Assembly: GCF_002294995.1 (NCBI RefSeq) | Contig: NZ_NSGF01000010.1 | Coordinates: 62,001-126,000, forward strand | DNA length: 64,000 nucleotides | Reading direction: 5' to 3' | Origin: Mesorhizobium sp. WSM3860 | GTDB taxonomy: Bacteria; Pseudomonadota; Alphaproteobacteria; Rhizobiales; Rhizobiaceae | Shown: one piece after another, positions 56,579-64,000 of the stretch | Position numbering within the stretch: position 1 is the first letter of the stretch | Layout: every line of letters starts with the position of its first letter | Program-made: the position numbers and the translations under genes | Notes under the pieces: generated by a model | Databases searched by the model: none | What the model was told of the DNA's origin: nothing | Seen by the model: only the letters and a program-made list of their open reading frames with translations

Positions 56579-57394
56579 CTACCCGATATCCGAAGGCGGC
56601 ACCTTCTCGCCTTCGCGCATGGCGCGCTTCGAATAGGCGCGCACCGAGAACGGCAGGAAGACGAGGTAGCCAGCGACCGAGGCCGTCAGCGTGTACCAGG
56701 GATAGGCCATCAACAGCAGGATGTAGAGCACGACGCCGAGGATCACCGGAAGCACCCTGTCTCCCGGCACCTTGACGCTCTTGCCCGAATAGACCGGCAG
56801 GCGACTGACCAGAAGGAAGGCGACGAGCACGGTGAAGCCGGTGGCGACGAAGGCCGTCGGCCGGGTCGGTTCCAGGCCGAGCCGCAAGAAGTAGAGATAG
56901 CAAGGCAGCATGACCAGCACAGCGCCCGCCGGCGCCGGGACGCCGACGAAATACTCGGTCTGCCAGGCCGGCTGATCGGTGTCGTCGGCCAGCACGTTGA
57001 AACGAGCGAGCCGCATGCCGCAGGCAATGGTGAACAGAAGCGCCGCGATCCAGCCCGGCGAGCCGGCGCGGTCGAGCAGGAAGGCATAGAGCACCAGCGC
57101 GGGCGCGACGCCGAAATTGACGATATCGGCCAGCGAATCCATCTGCGCGCCGAACTTCGAGGTAGCCTTCAGCATGCGCGCCAAGCGGCCGTCGATGCCG
57201 TCGAGGAAGGCGGCGAGCAGAACCATGACCACCGCCGGCTCGAAGCGGTCCTCGAAGGCGAAGCGGATGCCGGAGAGGCCGGCGCAGATCGCAAGAACGG
57301 TCACCAAATTGGGCAGCACCATGCGCATCGGTATCTCGCGGATGCGCGGGCCGCCGCTGGCGTGTGCCTCGAACTTCTTGAAAGGCGCGCCCAC
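56579..57394 (-). CDS. pssA: CDP-diacylglycerol-serine O-phosphatidyltransferase
   Basis: A 271-aa membrane enzyme that makes phosphatidylserine. The CDP-alcohol phosphotransferase motif is seen in DGIDGRLARMLKATSKFG and MDSLADIV (D-G-x2-A-R-x8-G-x3-D-x3-D). Several helices follow. It starts 3 nt after psd ends, and is followed on its 3' side by a palindrome. Confidence 0.94.
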   Translation of the reverse strand: MGAPFKKFEAHASGGPRIREIPMRMVLPNLVTVLAICAGLSGIRFAFEDRFEPAVVMVLLAAFLDGIDGRLARMLKATSKFGAQMDSLADIVNFGVAPALVLYAFLLDRAGSPGWIAALLFTIACGMRLARFNVLADDTDQPAWQTEYFVGVPAPAGAVLVMLPCYLYFLRLGLEPTRPTAFVATGFTVLVAFLLVSRLPVYSGKSVKVPGDRVLPVILGVVLYILLLMAYPWYTLTASVAGYLVFLPFSVRAYSKRAMREGEKVPPSDIG

Positions 57395-57397
57395 CGC

Positions 57398-58096
57398 TCA
57401 GGAAATCCTGACCAGCGGGGCGACCGCCGCGCCGCCGAATTCGGCAAGGACCGTCTCGCCGCCTACCGCCGTCTGGCCGACGGCGACGCGCGGCACGGCG
57501 TTCGACGGCAGGAAGACGTCGACGCGGGAGCCGAAGCGGATCAGGCCAAAACGCTCGCCGATGCCGATCGAACCGCCCTGCTCGGCCCAGCAGACGATGC
57601 GGCGCGCCACAAGGCCGGCGATCTGCACCGCGGCAATGGTGCCGTTGGGGCTGTCGATGACCAGCCCGTTGCGCTCGTTCTCCGAGCTTGCCTTGTCTAG
57701 CTCGGCATTGAGGAACTTGCCGGGACGGTGCTCGATGCGCGTGATCCTGCCGCGCACCGGCGCGCGGTTGATGTGGCAGGAAAAGACATTCATGAACACC
57801 GAGATACGGGTCATTTCGCCCGTGCCCAGGCCAAGCTCGCGCGGCGGAACCGCAGGCCCAACTGCTGAAATCACCCCGTCCGCCGGGCTCACGACCAGCC
57901 GGTCGTCGACCGGCGTGACGCGCTCTGGATCACGGTAAAAATAAATGCACCAGCCGGTGAGGATCAGCCCGACCCAGAACAGGATCGTGGAGAAATAGCC
58001 GAGGAACAGCGTGGCCGCACCGAAGGCGGCGATGAAGGGATAGCCCTCGCGATGGATCGGAACGAACGTATTCTTGATCGTATCGAGAAGCGTCAT
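57398..58096 (-). CDS. psd: phosphatidylserine decarboxylase
   Basis: A 232-aa pyruvoyl enzyme producing phosphatidylethanolamine. The self-cleavage site is the G-S of [10 protein letters not shown] near the C-terminus. N-terminal helices ([17 protein letters not shown]) anchor it. The short type is typical of rhizobia. ATG at 58096 is preferred over upstream starts that give non-conserved residues. It forms an operon with pssA. Confidence 0.94.
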   Translation of the reverse strand: MTLLDTIKNTFVPIHREGYPFIAAFGAATLFLGYFSTILFWVGLILTGWCIYFYRDPERVTPVDDRLVVSPADGVISAVGPAVPPRELGLGTGEMTRISVFMNVFSCHINRAPVRGRITRIEHRPGKFLNAELDKASSENERNGLVIDSPNGTIAAVQIAGLVARRIVCWAEQGGSIGIGERFGLIRFGSRVDVFLPSNAVPRVAVGQTAVGGETVLAEFGGAAVAPLVRIS

Positions 58097-58225
58097 AGGG
58101 CTGGGAGCCGTCCCTGTTTCAGGTCCGGTCTGAATAGCGGAAAGCCCCCCTCCCCGCAACGCAACAATGGGAGAGGCGAATAGGGTCCGTACGTCATGCC
58201 GAAAATAGATTCATTGGCCAGTCCC

Positions 58226-58567
58226 TTACAACTCCGGCACGCGCTGATAATTGGCGATATCGGCCTTGACGCCGAGGCGCGCGATCGTTTCATGCGGGCT
58301 GAAGGCGATGCGCTCGTGCGCTGCCTTGACGATCGGCACGACTTTGTCGACGGCGGCCTGGCTTTCCCATTCGACCATGGTGACGATGTTGAATTCGCCG
58401 GGGCCGGAGAACTGCTCGAGCAGGAAGTCCTGCACGAAGCCGTCCTGCTGGCGCAGCAATTCGTGCGTCGTCCTGACCTTGCCGAGGATCTCGTCGCGCG
58501 CTTCCGCCGGGACGACGAATTTGTCGACCCGGAAGACGCTGCCATTGCGTTGATTTTGAGTGCTCAT
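58226..58567 (-). CDS. ABM-domain monooxygenase family protein
   Basis: A 113-aa ferredoxin-like (antibiotic biosynthesis monooxygenase, ABM) protein. FRVDKFVVPAEARDEIL, LRQQDGFVQDFLLEQF and FNIVTMVEWES are family motifs. A SoxR-box-like sequence lies about 60 nt upstream. Substrate may be a quinone or redox-cycling aromatic, by inference. Confidence 0.78.
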   Translation of the reverse strand: MSTQNQRNGSVFRVDKFVVPAEARDEILGKVRTTHELLRQQDGFVQDFLLEQFSGPGEFNIVTMVEWESQAAVDKVVPIVKAAHERIAFSPHETIARLGVKADIANYQRVPEL

Positions 58568-58626
58568 TTCGATCAGTCTCCGTTCTTGGAAGGCTTGCTT
58601 CGCAGGGGCTCGGAGACGGTTTGCAA

Positions 58627-58648
58627 GCTCAAGCTAGGTTGAGGTCAA
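58627..58648 (-). promoter_or_regulatory. SoxR-box-like promoter of the ABM gene
   Basis: On the minus strand a -35-like TTGACC (58648-58643) overlaps CCTCAACCTAGCTTGAGC (58644-58627), a palindrome with CTCAA/TTGAG arms. It matches the E. coli SoxR box at 14 of 18 positions by eye and sits 3' of the -35 as in SoxR promoters. The expected -10 is weak. Confidence 0.45.
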
Positions 58649-58669
58649 GGGGAATTTTTCGGCGCAACC

Positions 58670-58785
58670 TCCCTTCTCCCCTTGTGGGAGAAGGTGGCCG
58701 AGCGAAGCTCGGTCGGATGAGGGGTGCTCCAGCGGAGTGAGACGCTGGCATTCCCTGGAACACCCCTCAACCGTCTCGGCGCTAG
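58670..58785. repeat. palindromic element overlapping the ABC-transporter 3' end
   Basis: Left arm CCTTCTCCCCTTGTGGGAG followed by GTCGGATGAGGGGTG; right arm CACCCCTCAACCGTCTCGG near 58761. The right arm runs into the last codons of the ABC transporter. It belongs to the same family as 53915-54110. Confidence 0.72.
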
Positions 58786-60665
58786 CTCACCTCCGACGTC
58801 CTTCTCCGTACGATCACACCGAACTCGTCGCTTTCACGCGCAATGCGCAGGCGCTCCTCGGCTTCCGTGGCTTCGCGCTGGCGGTCCCACATCGAGGTGT
58901 AGAGGCCCTGCTGGCGCAAGAGCGCGGCGTGGGTGCCGCGCTCGGCGATCTGGCCGTCCTTCAGCACGATGATCTCGTCGGCCGAAATCACCGTCGACAG
59001 CCGGTGGGCAATCACAAGCGTGGTGCGGCCCTTGCTGACGAGGTCCAGCGCCGCCTGGATCTCCTGCTCGGTCTGGGTGTCCAGCGCCGAGGTCGCCTCG
59101 TCGAGCATCAGGATCGGCGGCGCCTTGAGGATGGTGCGGGCGATCGCCACGCGCTGCTTCTCGCCGCCCGACAGTTTCAGGCCGCGCTCGCCGACCATCG
59201 AGCGATAGCCCTCGGGCAGCTTCTCGATGAACGGCCCGATCTGGGCGAGCTCGGCCGCCTTGCGCACCTCCTCCTCGCTGGCGCCGACGCGGCCGTAGCG
59301 GATGTTGTAGGCGATGGTGTCGTTGAAGAGCACGGTGTCCTGCGGCACCATGCCGAGCACCGCGCGCAGGCTCTCCTGCGTGACGTCGCGGATATCCTGG
59401 CCGTCGATCAGCACCTGGCCGCGCTGCACGTCATAGAAGCGGAACAGAAGCCTGGAGATGGTCGACTTGCCTGCGCCGGAGGGGCCGACGATGGCGACCG
59501 TCTTGCCGGCCGGCACCTCGAAGGAGACGCCCTTCAGGATCTTGCGGTTCGAATCATAGGAGAAGTGCACGTCGCGGAACTCGACCTTGCCGGCACTCAC
59601 CTTCAGCGGCCTGGCGTCCGGCTTGTCGACGATCTCCTGGGGCACGTCGAGCAGGTCGAACATGTGCTCGATATCGGTCAAACCCTGGCGGATTTCGCGA
59701 TAGATGAAGCCGATGAAGTTGAGCGGCACCGACAGCTGCATCAGCATGGCGTTGATGAAGACGAAATCGCCGACCGACTGCGTGCCGGCCTGCACCTCCA
59801 GCGCCGACATGCACATGACGATGACCGTGCCGAGGCCGAAGATGAGACCCTGGCCGAAGTTAAGCCAGCCGAGCGAGGTCCAGGTCTTGGTGGCGGCGGT
59901 TTCATAACGCGCCATCGAGCGGTCGAAGCGCTCGGCTTCCATGCGCTCGTTGGTGAAATATTTGACCGTCTCGAAATTCAAGAGCGAGTCGATCGCCTTG
60001 GTATTGGCGTCGGTGTCGCTTTCGTTCATGTCGCGGCGGATCGAGATGCGCCAGTCGCTGGCCTTGACTGTGAACCAGACATAGATCCACACGGTTACCG
60101 CGACCACGGCAACGTATTTCCAGCCATAGGTGTAGGCGAAGATGCCGGCCGTCAGCGCGAATTCGAGAATGGTCGGCGCCGTGTTCAGCATGACGAAGCG
60201 CACGATCGTCTCGATGCCCTTGGTGCCGCGCTCGATGATGCGCGACAGACCGCCGGTGCGGCGCTCAAGATGGAAGCGCAGCGACAGCTGATGCATGTGC
60301 ACGAAGGTGCGGAAGGCAAGCTGGCGCACCGCATATTGGCCGACGCGGGCAAAGAGCGCGTCGCGCAGCTGGTTGAAGCCGAGCTGGACCAGCCTCAGCA
60401 CATTATAGGCGATGACCAGCATCACCGGCGCGAGCATGAAGGCGGGCAGCGGCGGCGGCGTCTTCGAGCCGTGGGCCAGCGCATCGGTTGCCCATTTGAA
60501 GAAATAGGGGCCGGCGACCAGGGTCACCTTGGCGACGACGAGAAGCAGTGTCGCCCAGGTAACGCGGGCTCTCAAGTCGGCACGGTCGGCCGGCCACATA
60601 TAGGGCCACAGATTGCGCAGTGTGGTGAGGGTGCCGGTTTCGGCGGAGACGGTCTTGTCGGCCAT
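58782..60665 (-). CDS. ABC exporter, Atm1/HMT type
   Basis: A 627-aa half-transporter: six TM helices (~residues 25-330) and an NBD with Walker [10 protein letters not shown], signature LSGGEKQR and Walker B ILMLDEATSALD. It resembles Atm1-type exporters of glutathione-linked sulfur or metal compounds. It follows the ArsR gene by 7 nt in one operon. Its last codons lie in repeat sequence. Confidence 0.88.
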   Translation of the reverse strand: MADKTVSAETGTLTTLRNLWPYMWPADRADLRARVTWATLLLVVAKVTLVAGPYFFKWATDALAHGSKTPPPLPAFMLAPVMLVIAYNVLRLVQLGFNQLRDALFARVGQYAVRQLAFRTFVHMHQLSLRFHLERRTGGLSRIIERGTKGIETIVRFVMLNTAPTILEFALTAGIFAYTYGWKYVAVVAVTVWIYVWFTVKASDWRISIRRDMNESDTDANTKAIDSLLNFETVKYFTNERMEAERFDRSMARYETAATKTWTSLGWLNFGQGLIFGLGTVIVMCMSALEVQAGTQSVGDFVFINAMLMQLSVPLNFIGFIYREIRQGLTDIEHMFDLLDVPQEIVDKPDARPLKVSAGKVEFRDVHFSYDSNRKILKGVSFEVPAGKTVAIVGPSGAGKSTISRLLFRFYDVQRGQVLIDGQDIRDVTQESLRAVLGMVPQDTVLFNDTIAYNIRYGRVGASEEEVRKAAELAQIGPFIEKLPEGYRSMVGERGLKLSGGEKQRVAIARTILKAPPILMLDEATSALDTQTEQEIQAALDLVSKGRTTLVIAHRLSTVISADEIIVLKDGQIAERGTHAALLRQQGLYTSMWDRQREATEAEERLRIARESDEFGVIVRRRTSEVS

Positions 60666-60672
60666 TTTGTTG

Positions 60673-61020
60673 TTAGCTTTCTTTCATGCTTTTGCCGCAG
60701 CAGGAATCGACCAGGGCTGCGAGCGACGCCGAGACTTCGGCGAGCGTAGCGCGGTCCACTGCGTAGCGTGAACGCTGGCGATCCGCCTCGAAGCGGACGA
60801 GCCCAGCTTCGACCAGGATCTTCAGATGCTGCGAAACTGTCGACTGGGCGAGATCGAGATGATCGACCACCTCGCGGCAGGAGCAGCAGCTACTGGCCGA
60901 GAGATGCTTCAGTATCTCAATGCGCGCCGGATGCGACAGTGCCGCGAACCGCGTGGCGATGCCGCGGCTGTCGAGGGCGCGGCTGTCGAGGGCGCGGTTG
61001 TCGGATAGGGATTCGGTCAT
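60673..61020 (-). CDS. ArsR-family transcriptional regulator
   Basis: A 115-aa winged-helix repressor: HPARIEILKHLSASS, then CCSCREVVDHLDLAQSTVSQ as the recognition helix region. Cys residues cluster in SCCSC (near 43-46) and in DSCCGKS near the C-terminus, which could bind a metal. The N-terminus carries a direct duplication ALDSRALDSR. It is followed by the Atm1-like exporter, which it probably controls. Confidence 0.85.
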   Translation of the reverse strand: MTESLSDNRALDSRALDSRGIATRFAALSHPARIEILKHLSASSCCSCREVVDHLDLAQSTVSQHLKILVEAGLVRFEADRQRSRYAVDRATLAEVSASLAALVDSCCGKSMKES

Positions 61021-61097
61021 CGTTCATCGCCGATAAACGATGGAGGATGAGAGGGCAAGCTAGGCGGATGGGTAGCACGGCAGGAAGTGTCGAAAAC

Positions 61098-61153
61098 GCT
61101 GGCGGGACAGCGCCCCCCTCTGCCCGGCCTGGCATCTCCCCCACGAGGAAGAT
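61098..61153. repeat. palindromic-element half copy
   Basis: GGCGGGACAGCGCCCCCCTC, then TGGCATCTCCCCCACGAGG, matches one arm of the 42140-42302 element and 48148-48180. The second arm is missing. It lies just after the LysM gene. Confidence 0.65.
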
Positions 61154-61161
61154 TGCGCTCG

Positions 61162-62745
61162 CTACTCCGTCTTGGGCGCCGTCATCTGGTCGCCCATGGC
61201 TTTCATGTCGGCCGGCTCGCCTTCCTTCGACTTGCCGGGCACTTTGAAGACCTGGCCGGGCCAGATGCGGTCGGGATTGCGGATCTGATCCTGGTTGGCG
61301 AGATAGATGGTCGAGTAGCGCACGCCATGGCCATAGACGCGCCGCGAGATGCGCCAGAGCGTATCGTTGCGGCGGATGATGACGGCGCCATCGGCGTGTT
61401 CGAGCTTCGGTGCCATGGTTTCCGGCACGTCGGCCGCAGGATTCGCTTCAGCGACCTCGGCCGACGCGGCGGGCTTGCCCGCTTCCGCGGTTGCCGTGGC
61501 CGGCGCCGTTGTCTCGGCGGGATTGGCCGCCCCGGGCTTTGCCTCCGCCGATTGGGACCCTGCACCCTGGGCGAGCTTGCTTTCCGCGGGCTTGGCCTCG
61601 CTGGGCGCGACGGCGGCAATCGACTCGCCGGGCTCGCGTTCGAACGGCACAGCGGCGCGGGCGACGACCTTAACGCCGTCGTCGGCAAGGCCGTCGACAT
61701 GAATGGTGTGGTTGCCGACCGGAATGTCGCGCGCCGCCTCGATCAGGAAATGGCCGTCAGGCGAGGTTTTGGCCTCGCCAAGCAGGACATCGTCGGCATA
61801 GGCGCGCACCTTGCGGCCGGGATCGGCCCTGCCCGCGACGAAGATCTTGCCGCCGTCGATCTCAACCGCCTCGACGGCGATCTTCGGCTCGTCTGCTGCG
61901 GGGGCGTTCTGGGTCGGAGCGGAAGCCTGATCCGTAGCTGCCGGTGCCGTTGCAGCCGGCGCCGTCGCCGGGGCAGACCCCGCCGGCGCGGTTGCGGCCG
62001 GCGCTTGCGCATCCGGTGCGGCTGCCTGACCGTCGGCGGCAGGTGCCGCCGGCTTGGCCGCGGGCTGCGGAATGGTCAGCAATTCGGACGGCTTGCCCGG
62101 CTCCTCGACCATCGCCAGCACCTGCCCGGTCGGGCTCTGCGGCACCGAGACGACGGCGGTCTGCGCCGAGGCGACGGCGACGCCGCCGGCGGTGGAGCGC
62201 AGCGTGATCGTGTAATCGCCTGGCTTCAGCGGATCGTCGAGCACGATGGCGAAGGCGCCGTCGGGACCGGCATCGGTCGAGCCGAGCACCGTGCCGCCGT
62301 TCAGGACTTCGACCTTGGCATTGGGCGCCGCGCTGCCGGCGACGACAATCGAGCCATTGCCTTCGACGCGCACGACATCAAAGGTTGGCAGCGTCGGTCC
62401 TGCGGCGGCCGGCGCCTGAGCGGCCGGCGCGGATTCCGCCGGGGCTGTCGCGTTGTTGGCAGGCGCCATTGCATTGTTGGCGGGCGCCATCTTGTTGGCC
62501 GGCGCCATCGTGTTGTTGGCCGGCGCCATTGTATTGGCCGGTGCTTGCGCCTGCGGCAGGCGCGCCTCGGTGGAGGCGCTTGAGGACTCGGCCGGCTTCG
62601 TGCCTGCCTGCGGCAGCGACGCGACCTGTGCCGGTTTCTGCTTGCTGATGTATGGGTCGAGCGCGCCCGACCCGTAGGCGACCGCCGCGACGACGGCAAC
62701 GCCGCCCGCCGCGAACAAAAACGCCTTGGAAGGATTGATAGCCAT
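61162..62745 (-). CDS. LysM-domain envelope protein with Ala/Pro repeats
   Basis: A 527-aa protein: one N-terminal membrane helix (residues ~8-27), a Pro/Ala-rich linker with repeated MAPANN units (residues ~70-105), one Ig-like domain (~115-200), another Pro/Ala stretch, a second Ig-like domain (~285-365), and a C-terminal LysM with NDTLWRISRRVYG and NPDRIWPGQVFKVP. LysM binds peptidoglycan. It is likely periplasmic and anchored. Confidence 0.84.
   Translation of the reverse strand: MAINPSKAFLFAAGGVAVVAAVAYGSGALDPYISKQKPAQVASLPQAGTKPAESSSASTEARLPQAQAPANTMAPANNTMAPANKMAPANNAMAPANNATAPAESAPAAQAPAAAGPTLPTFDVVRVEGNGSIVVAGSAAPNAKVEVLNGGTVLGSTDAGPDGAFAIVLDDPLKPGDYTITLRSTAGGVAVASAQTAVVSVPQSPTGQVLAMVEEPGKPSELLTIPQPAAKPAAPAADGQAAAPDAQAPAATAPAGSAPATAPAATAPAATDQASAPTQNAPAADEPKIAVEAVEIDGGKIFVAGRADPGRKVRAYADDVLLGEAKTSPDGHFLIEAARDIPVGNHTIHVDGLADDGVKVVARAAVPFEREPGESIAAVAPSEAKPAESKLAQGAGSQSAEAKPGAANPAETTAPATATAEAGKPAASAEVAEANPAADVPETMAPKLEHADGAVIIRRNDTLWRISRRVYGHGVRYSTIYLANQDQIRNPDRIWPGQVFKVPGKSKEGEPADMKAMGDQMTAPKTE
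62446..62540 (-). repeat. in-frame tandem repeat in the LysM gene
   Basis: About five copies of a unit of 18-24 nt with the core ATGGCGCCGGCCAACAA, encoding MAPANN/K/T. Copies are imperfect but keep the frame. Copy number may vary between strains. Confidence 0.75.
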
Positions 62746-62856
62746 AATCTTTTCTGCCCCTTAGCCACCTAACGCCGGTCTAGCGTGTTTTCACCAAGCT
62801 CACAAGAAAAAGCCCGTCCTTGGGCTTGACCGCGCCAACCGTCCCTATCACCAATC

Positions 62857-63474
62857 ATGACCATGAACACGATTCGATCCGTCTGCGTCTATTGCGGTTC
62901 GTCTCCGGGCCGCGACGAGGCCTATGTCAAGGCCGGCCACCTGCTCGGCCGCTCGCTGGCGAAGTCCGGCCTGCGCCTGATCTATGGCGGCGGCACCAAG
63001 GGAATCATGGGCGCCGTCGCTGACGGGGCGCTCAAGGCCGGCGGCAAGGTGACCGGCATCATCCCGCGCTTCCTGATCAACAAGGAGGCAACCGCGACCG
63101 CTCTCGACAAGCTCGACGAGCTGCTGATCACCGACAACATGCACGAGCGCAAGCACAGGATGTTCGAGAAATCCGACGCCTTCGTGGCGCTGCCCGGCGG
63201 CATCGGCACGGTCGAGGAGATCGTCGAAATCATGACCTGGGCGCAACTCGGCCATCACCGCAAGCCGATCGTGTTCGCCAACATCAAGGCCTTCTGGGAC
63301 CCGATGCTGGCGCTCATCGAGCACATGTCGGGCGAAGGCTTCATCCACACCGCACATAGGGTGAAGCCGCTGGTGGTCAACGACCCCGAGGCCATCGTCG
63401 CCGCCATCATGGTGGCGGGCTCGTCGGTCGACGCGCCGACGGAGGGTGTGCAGTCGGTGATAGATAAGATGTGA
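62857..63474 (+). CDS. LOG-family (cytokinin-activating-type) phosphoribohydrolase
   Basis: A 205-aa LOG/TIGR00730 protein. The catalytic motif PGGIGTVEE is near residue 112 and the GGGTKGIMG loop near 47. Plant LOG frees cytokinin bases; in bacteria it acts on AMP or cytokinin nucleotides. The start MTMNTIRSVCVYCGS fits the family. Its stop codon lies in a heptamer repeat. Confidence 0.88.
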   Translation: MTMNTIRSVCVYCGSSPGRDEAYVKAGHLLGRSLAKSGLRLIYGGGTKGIMGAVADGALKAGGKVTGIIPRFLINKEATATALDKLDELLITDNMHERKHRMFEKSDAFVALPGGIGTVEEIVEIMTWAQLGHHRKPIVFANIKAFWDPMLALIEHMSGEGFIHTAHRVKPLVVNDPEAIVAAIMVAGSSVDAPTEGVQSVIDKM

Positions 63475-63572
63475 GGAGTGAGTAGTGAGTAGTGAGTAGT
63501 GAACAACCGAGCACATGACCGGCTTCACACTATTCACTATTCACTATTCACTATTCGCTACTCACTACTCAC
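63471..63572. repeat. heptamer repeat arms between LOG and LysR genes
   Basis: GTGAGTA-type units repeat about five times at 63471-63505. ACTATTC/ACTACTC-type units repeat about six times at 63526-63572 in opposite sense. The arms can pair as a long stem. Both flanking stop codons fall inside the arms. Confidence 0.8.
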
Positions 63573-64000
63573 CGCCTCCTCAGATCGGCAATCACCGCGC
63601 GCCTGTCGTTGCGCCGCCAGGCGAGATGAATTTCAACGCTGCGCGTGAACCATGGCAGGTCGCGAAAGACGATGCCGGCCGGCGCGGCGCTTTGCAGGCT
63701 TTCCTGTACCGTCGCCAGGCCCAGCCCGGCGCTGACCAGGCCAAGCGAGGTCAAGGGATCGGCCGTCTCATAGGCGATGTCGGGCAAGAAACCGGCCTCC
63801 ATGCAGGCCGCCAGGAACTGCGCGCGGTTGGTGTCGTCGGGTTGGCGCACGACGGTGATCCAGACGCGGCCGTCGAGATGGCGGGCCCGGATCTCGGCGA
63901 CGCCGGCCAGAGAATCGCCCTCGGGCATCGCCAGCACCAGCGGTTCGCGCCGCAGCAGCATGCTGTCGATGTCCGGATCGCCTTGCGGCGCCGGCGCATA
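63569..64000 (-). CDS. LysR-family regulator, C-terminal part (cut by window edge)
   Basis: The last ~143 residues of an LTTR effector domain: LVLAMPEGDSLAGVAEIRAR, YETADPLTSLGLVSAGLGLA, then DLPWFTRSVEIHLAWRR. The N-terminal DNA-binding part lies beyond the window. It converges on the LOG gene. Confidence 0.85.
   Translation of the reverse strand, partial: YAPAPQGDPDIDSMLLRREPLVLAMPEGDSLAGVAEIRARHLDGRVWITVVRQPDDTNRAQFLAACMEAGFLPDIAYETADPLTSLGLVSAGLGLATVQESLQSAAPAGIVFRDLPWFTRSVEIHLAWRRNDRRAVIADLRRR

Noticed and set aside
62446-62540. Regular repeats in the LysM gene as a CRISPR array
   Set aside because: Units are contiguous, in frame and encode MAPANN repeats; there are no spacers or cas genes.
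63471-63572. Heptamer arms as a phage attachment site
   Set aside because: No tRNA, integrase or phage gene is near; the repeats are simple and inverted.
1-64000. tRNA, rRNA, insertion sequences, riboswitches
   Set aside because: I looked for tRNA-like arms, transposase motifs and common riboswitch cores and found none I could support by eye.

Overview
The window is a high-GC alphaproteobacterial chromosome segment. Gene order, the rhizobial family DUF995, the intergenic palindromes and overall codon use point to Rhizobiales, most likely Mesorhizobium or a close relative. This placement is an inference, because no rRNA is present. About 60 genes are visible. I found no tRNA, rRNA, insertion sequence, integrase or CRISPR array.

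Layout. (1) 1-16.3 kb is an accessory surface-glycan region. It holds two sugar-nucleotide epimerases, a flippase-like membrane protein, a polyprenyl-phosphate-type GT2, a sulfotransferase followed by a CBM60-like protein, a DUF995 protein, a ClpP-fold periplasmic protein, a GT2_4-type transferase, and two very large paralogous proteins (896 and 1101 aa). Each large protein joins a degenerate GT4-like half, a GT2 domain and a shared C-terminal beta-rich module. (2) 16.3-26.4 kb is conserved envelope core: holC-pepA on the minus strand, then lptF-lptG-lptD-surA-like-pdxA-rsmA on the plus strand. (3) 26.4-33.4 kb (minus) is fabD-fabG-acpP-fabF-mltG-yicC-gmk, with a frameshifted RelB-type antitoxin remnant wedged between fabD and fabG. 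(4) 33.6-46.8 kb carries an LTA-synthase-like membrane sulfatase, rpsF-rpsR-rplI, cfa, ynfA, an Rsm22-type methyltransferase, dnaB, radA, cvpA, purF and an SDR. (5) 46.9-54 kb is mixed: a lectin-like secreted protein, a VOC protein, an S10 carboxypeptidase, two EamA exporters, a candidate small RNA, and a divergent LysR/tautomerase pair. (6) 54-64 kb holds an acyltransferase/AMP-ligase fusion, pssA-psd, an ABM monooxygenase with a SoxR-box-like promoter, an ArsR/ABC exporter pair, a LysM protein, a LOG-family protein and a truncated LysR gene at the edge.

Most of the window works in envelope construction: fatty-acid synthesis, phosphatidylethanolamine synthesis, LPS transport, outer-membrane chaperoning, peptidoglycan trimming and surface glycan assembly. 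The most novel material is the pair of giant two-transferase proteins and their sulfotransferase/CBM neighbours. Intergenic gaps repeatedly contain rhizobial palindromic elements. Some of these coincide with gene ends (ABC transporter, LOG/LysR) or with a broken gene (OsmC remnant).
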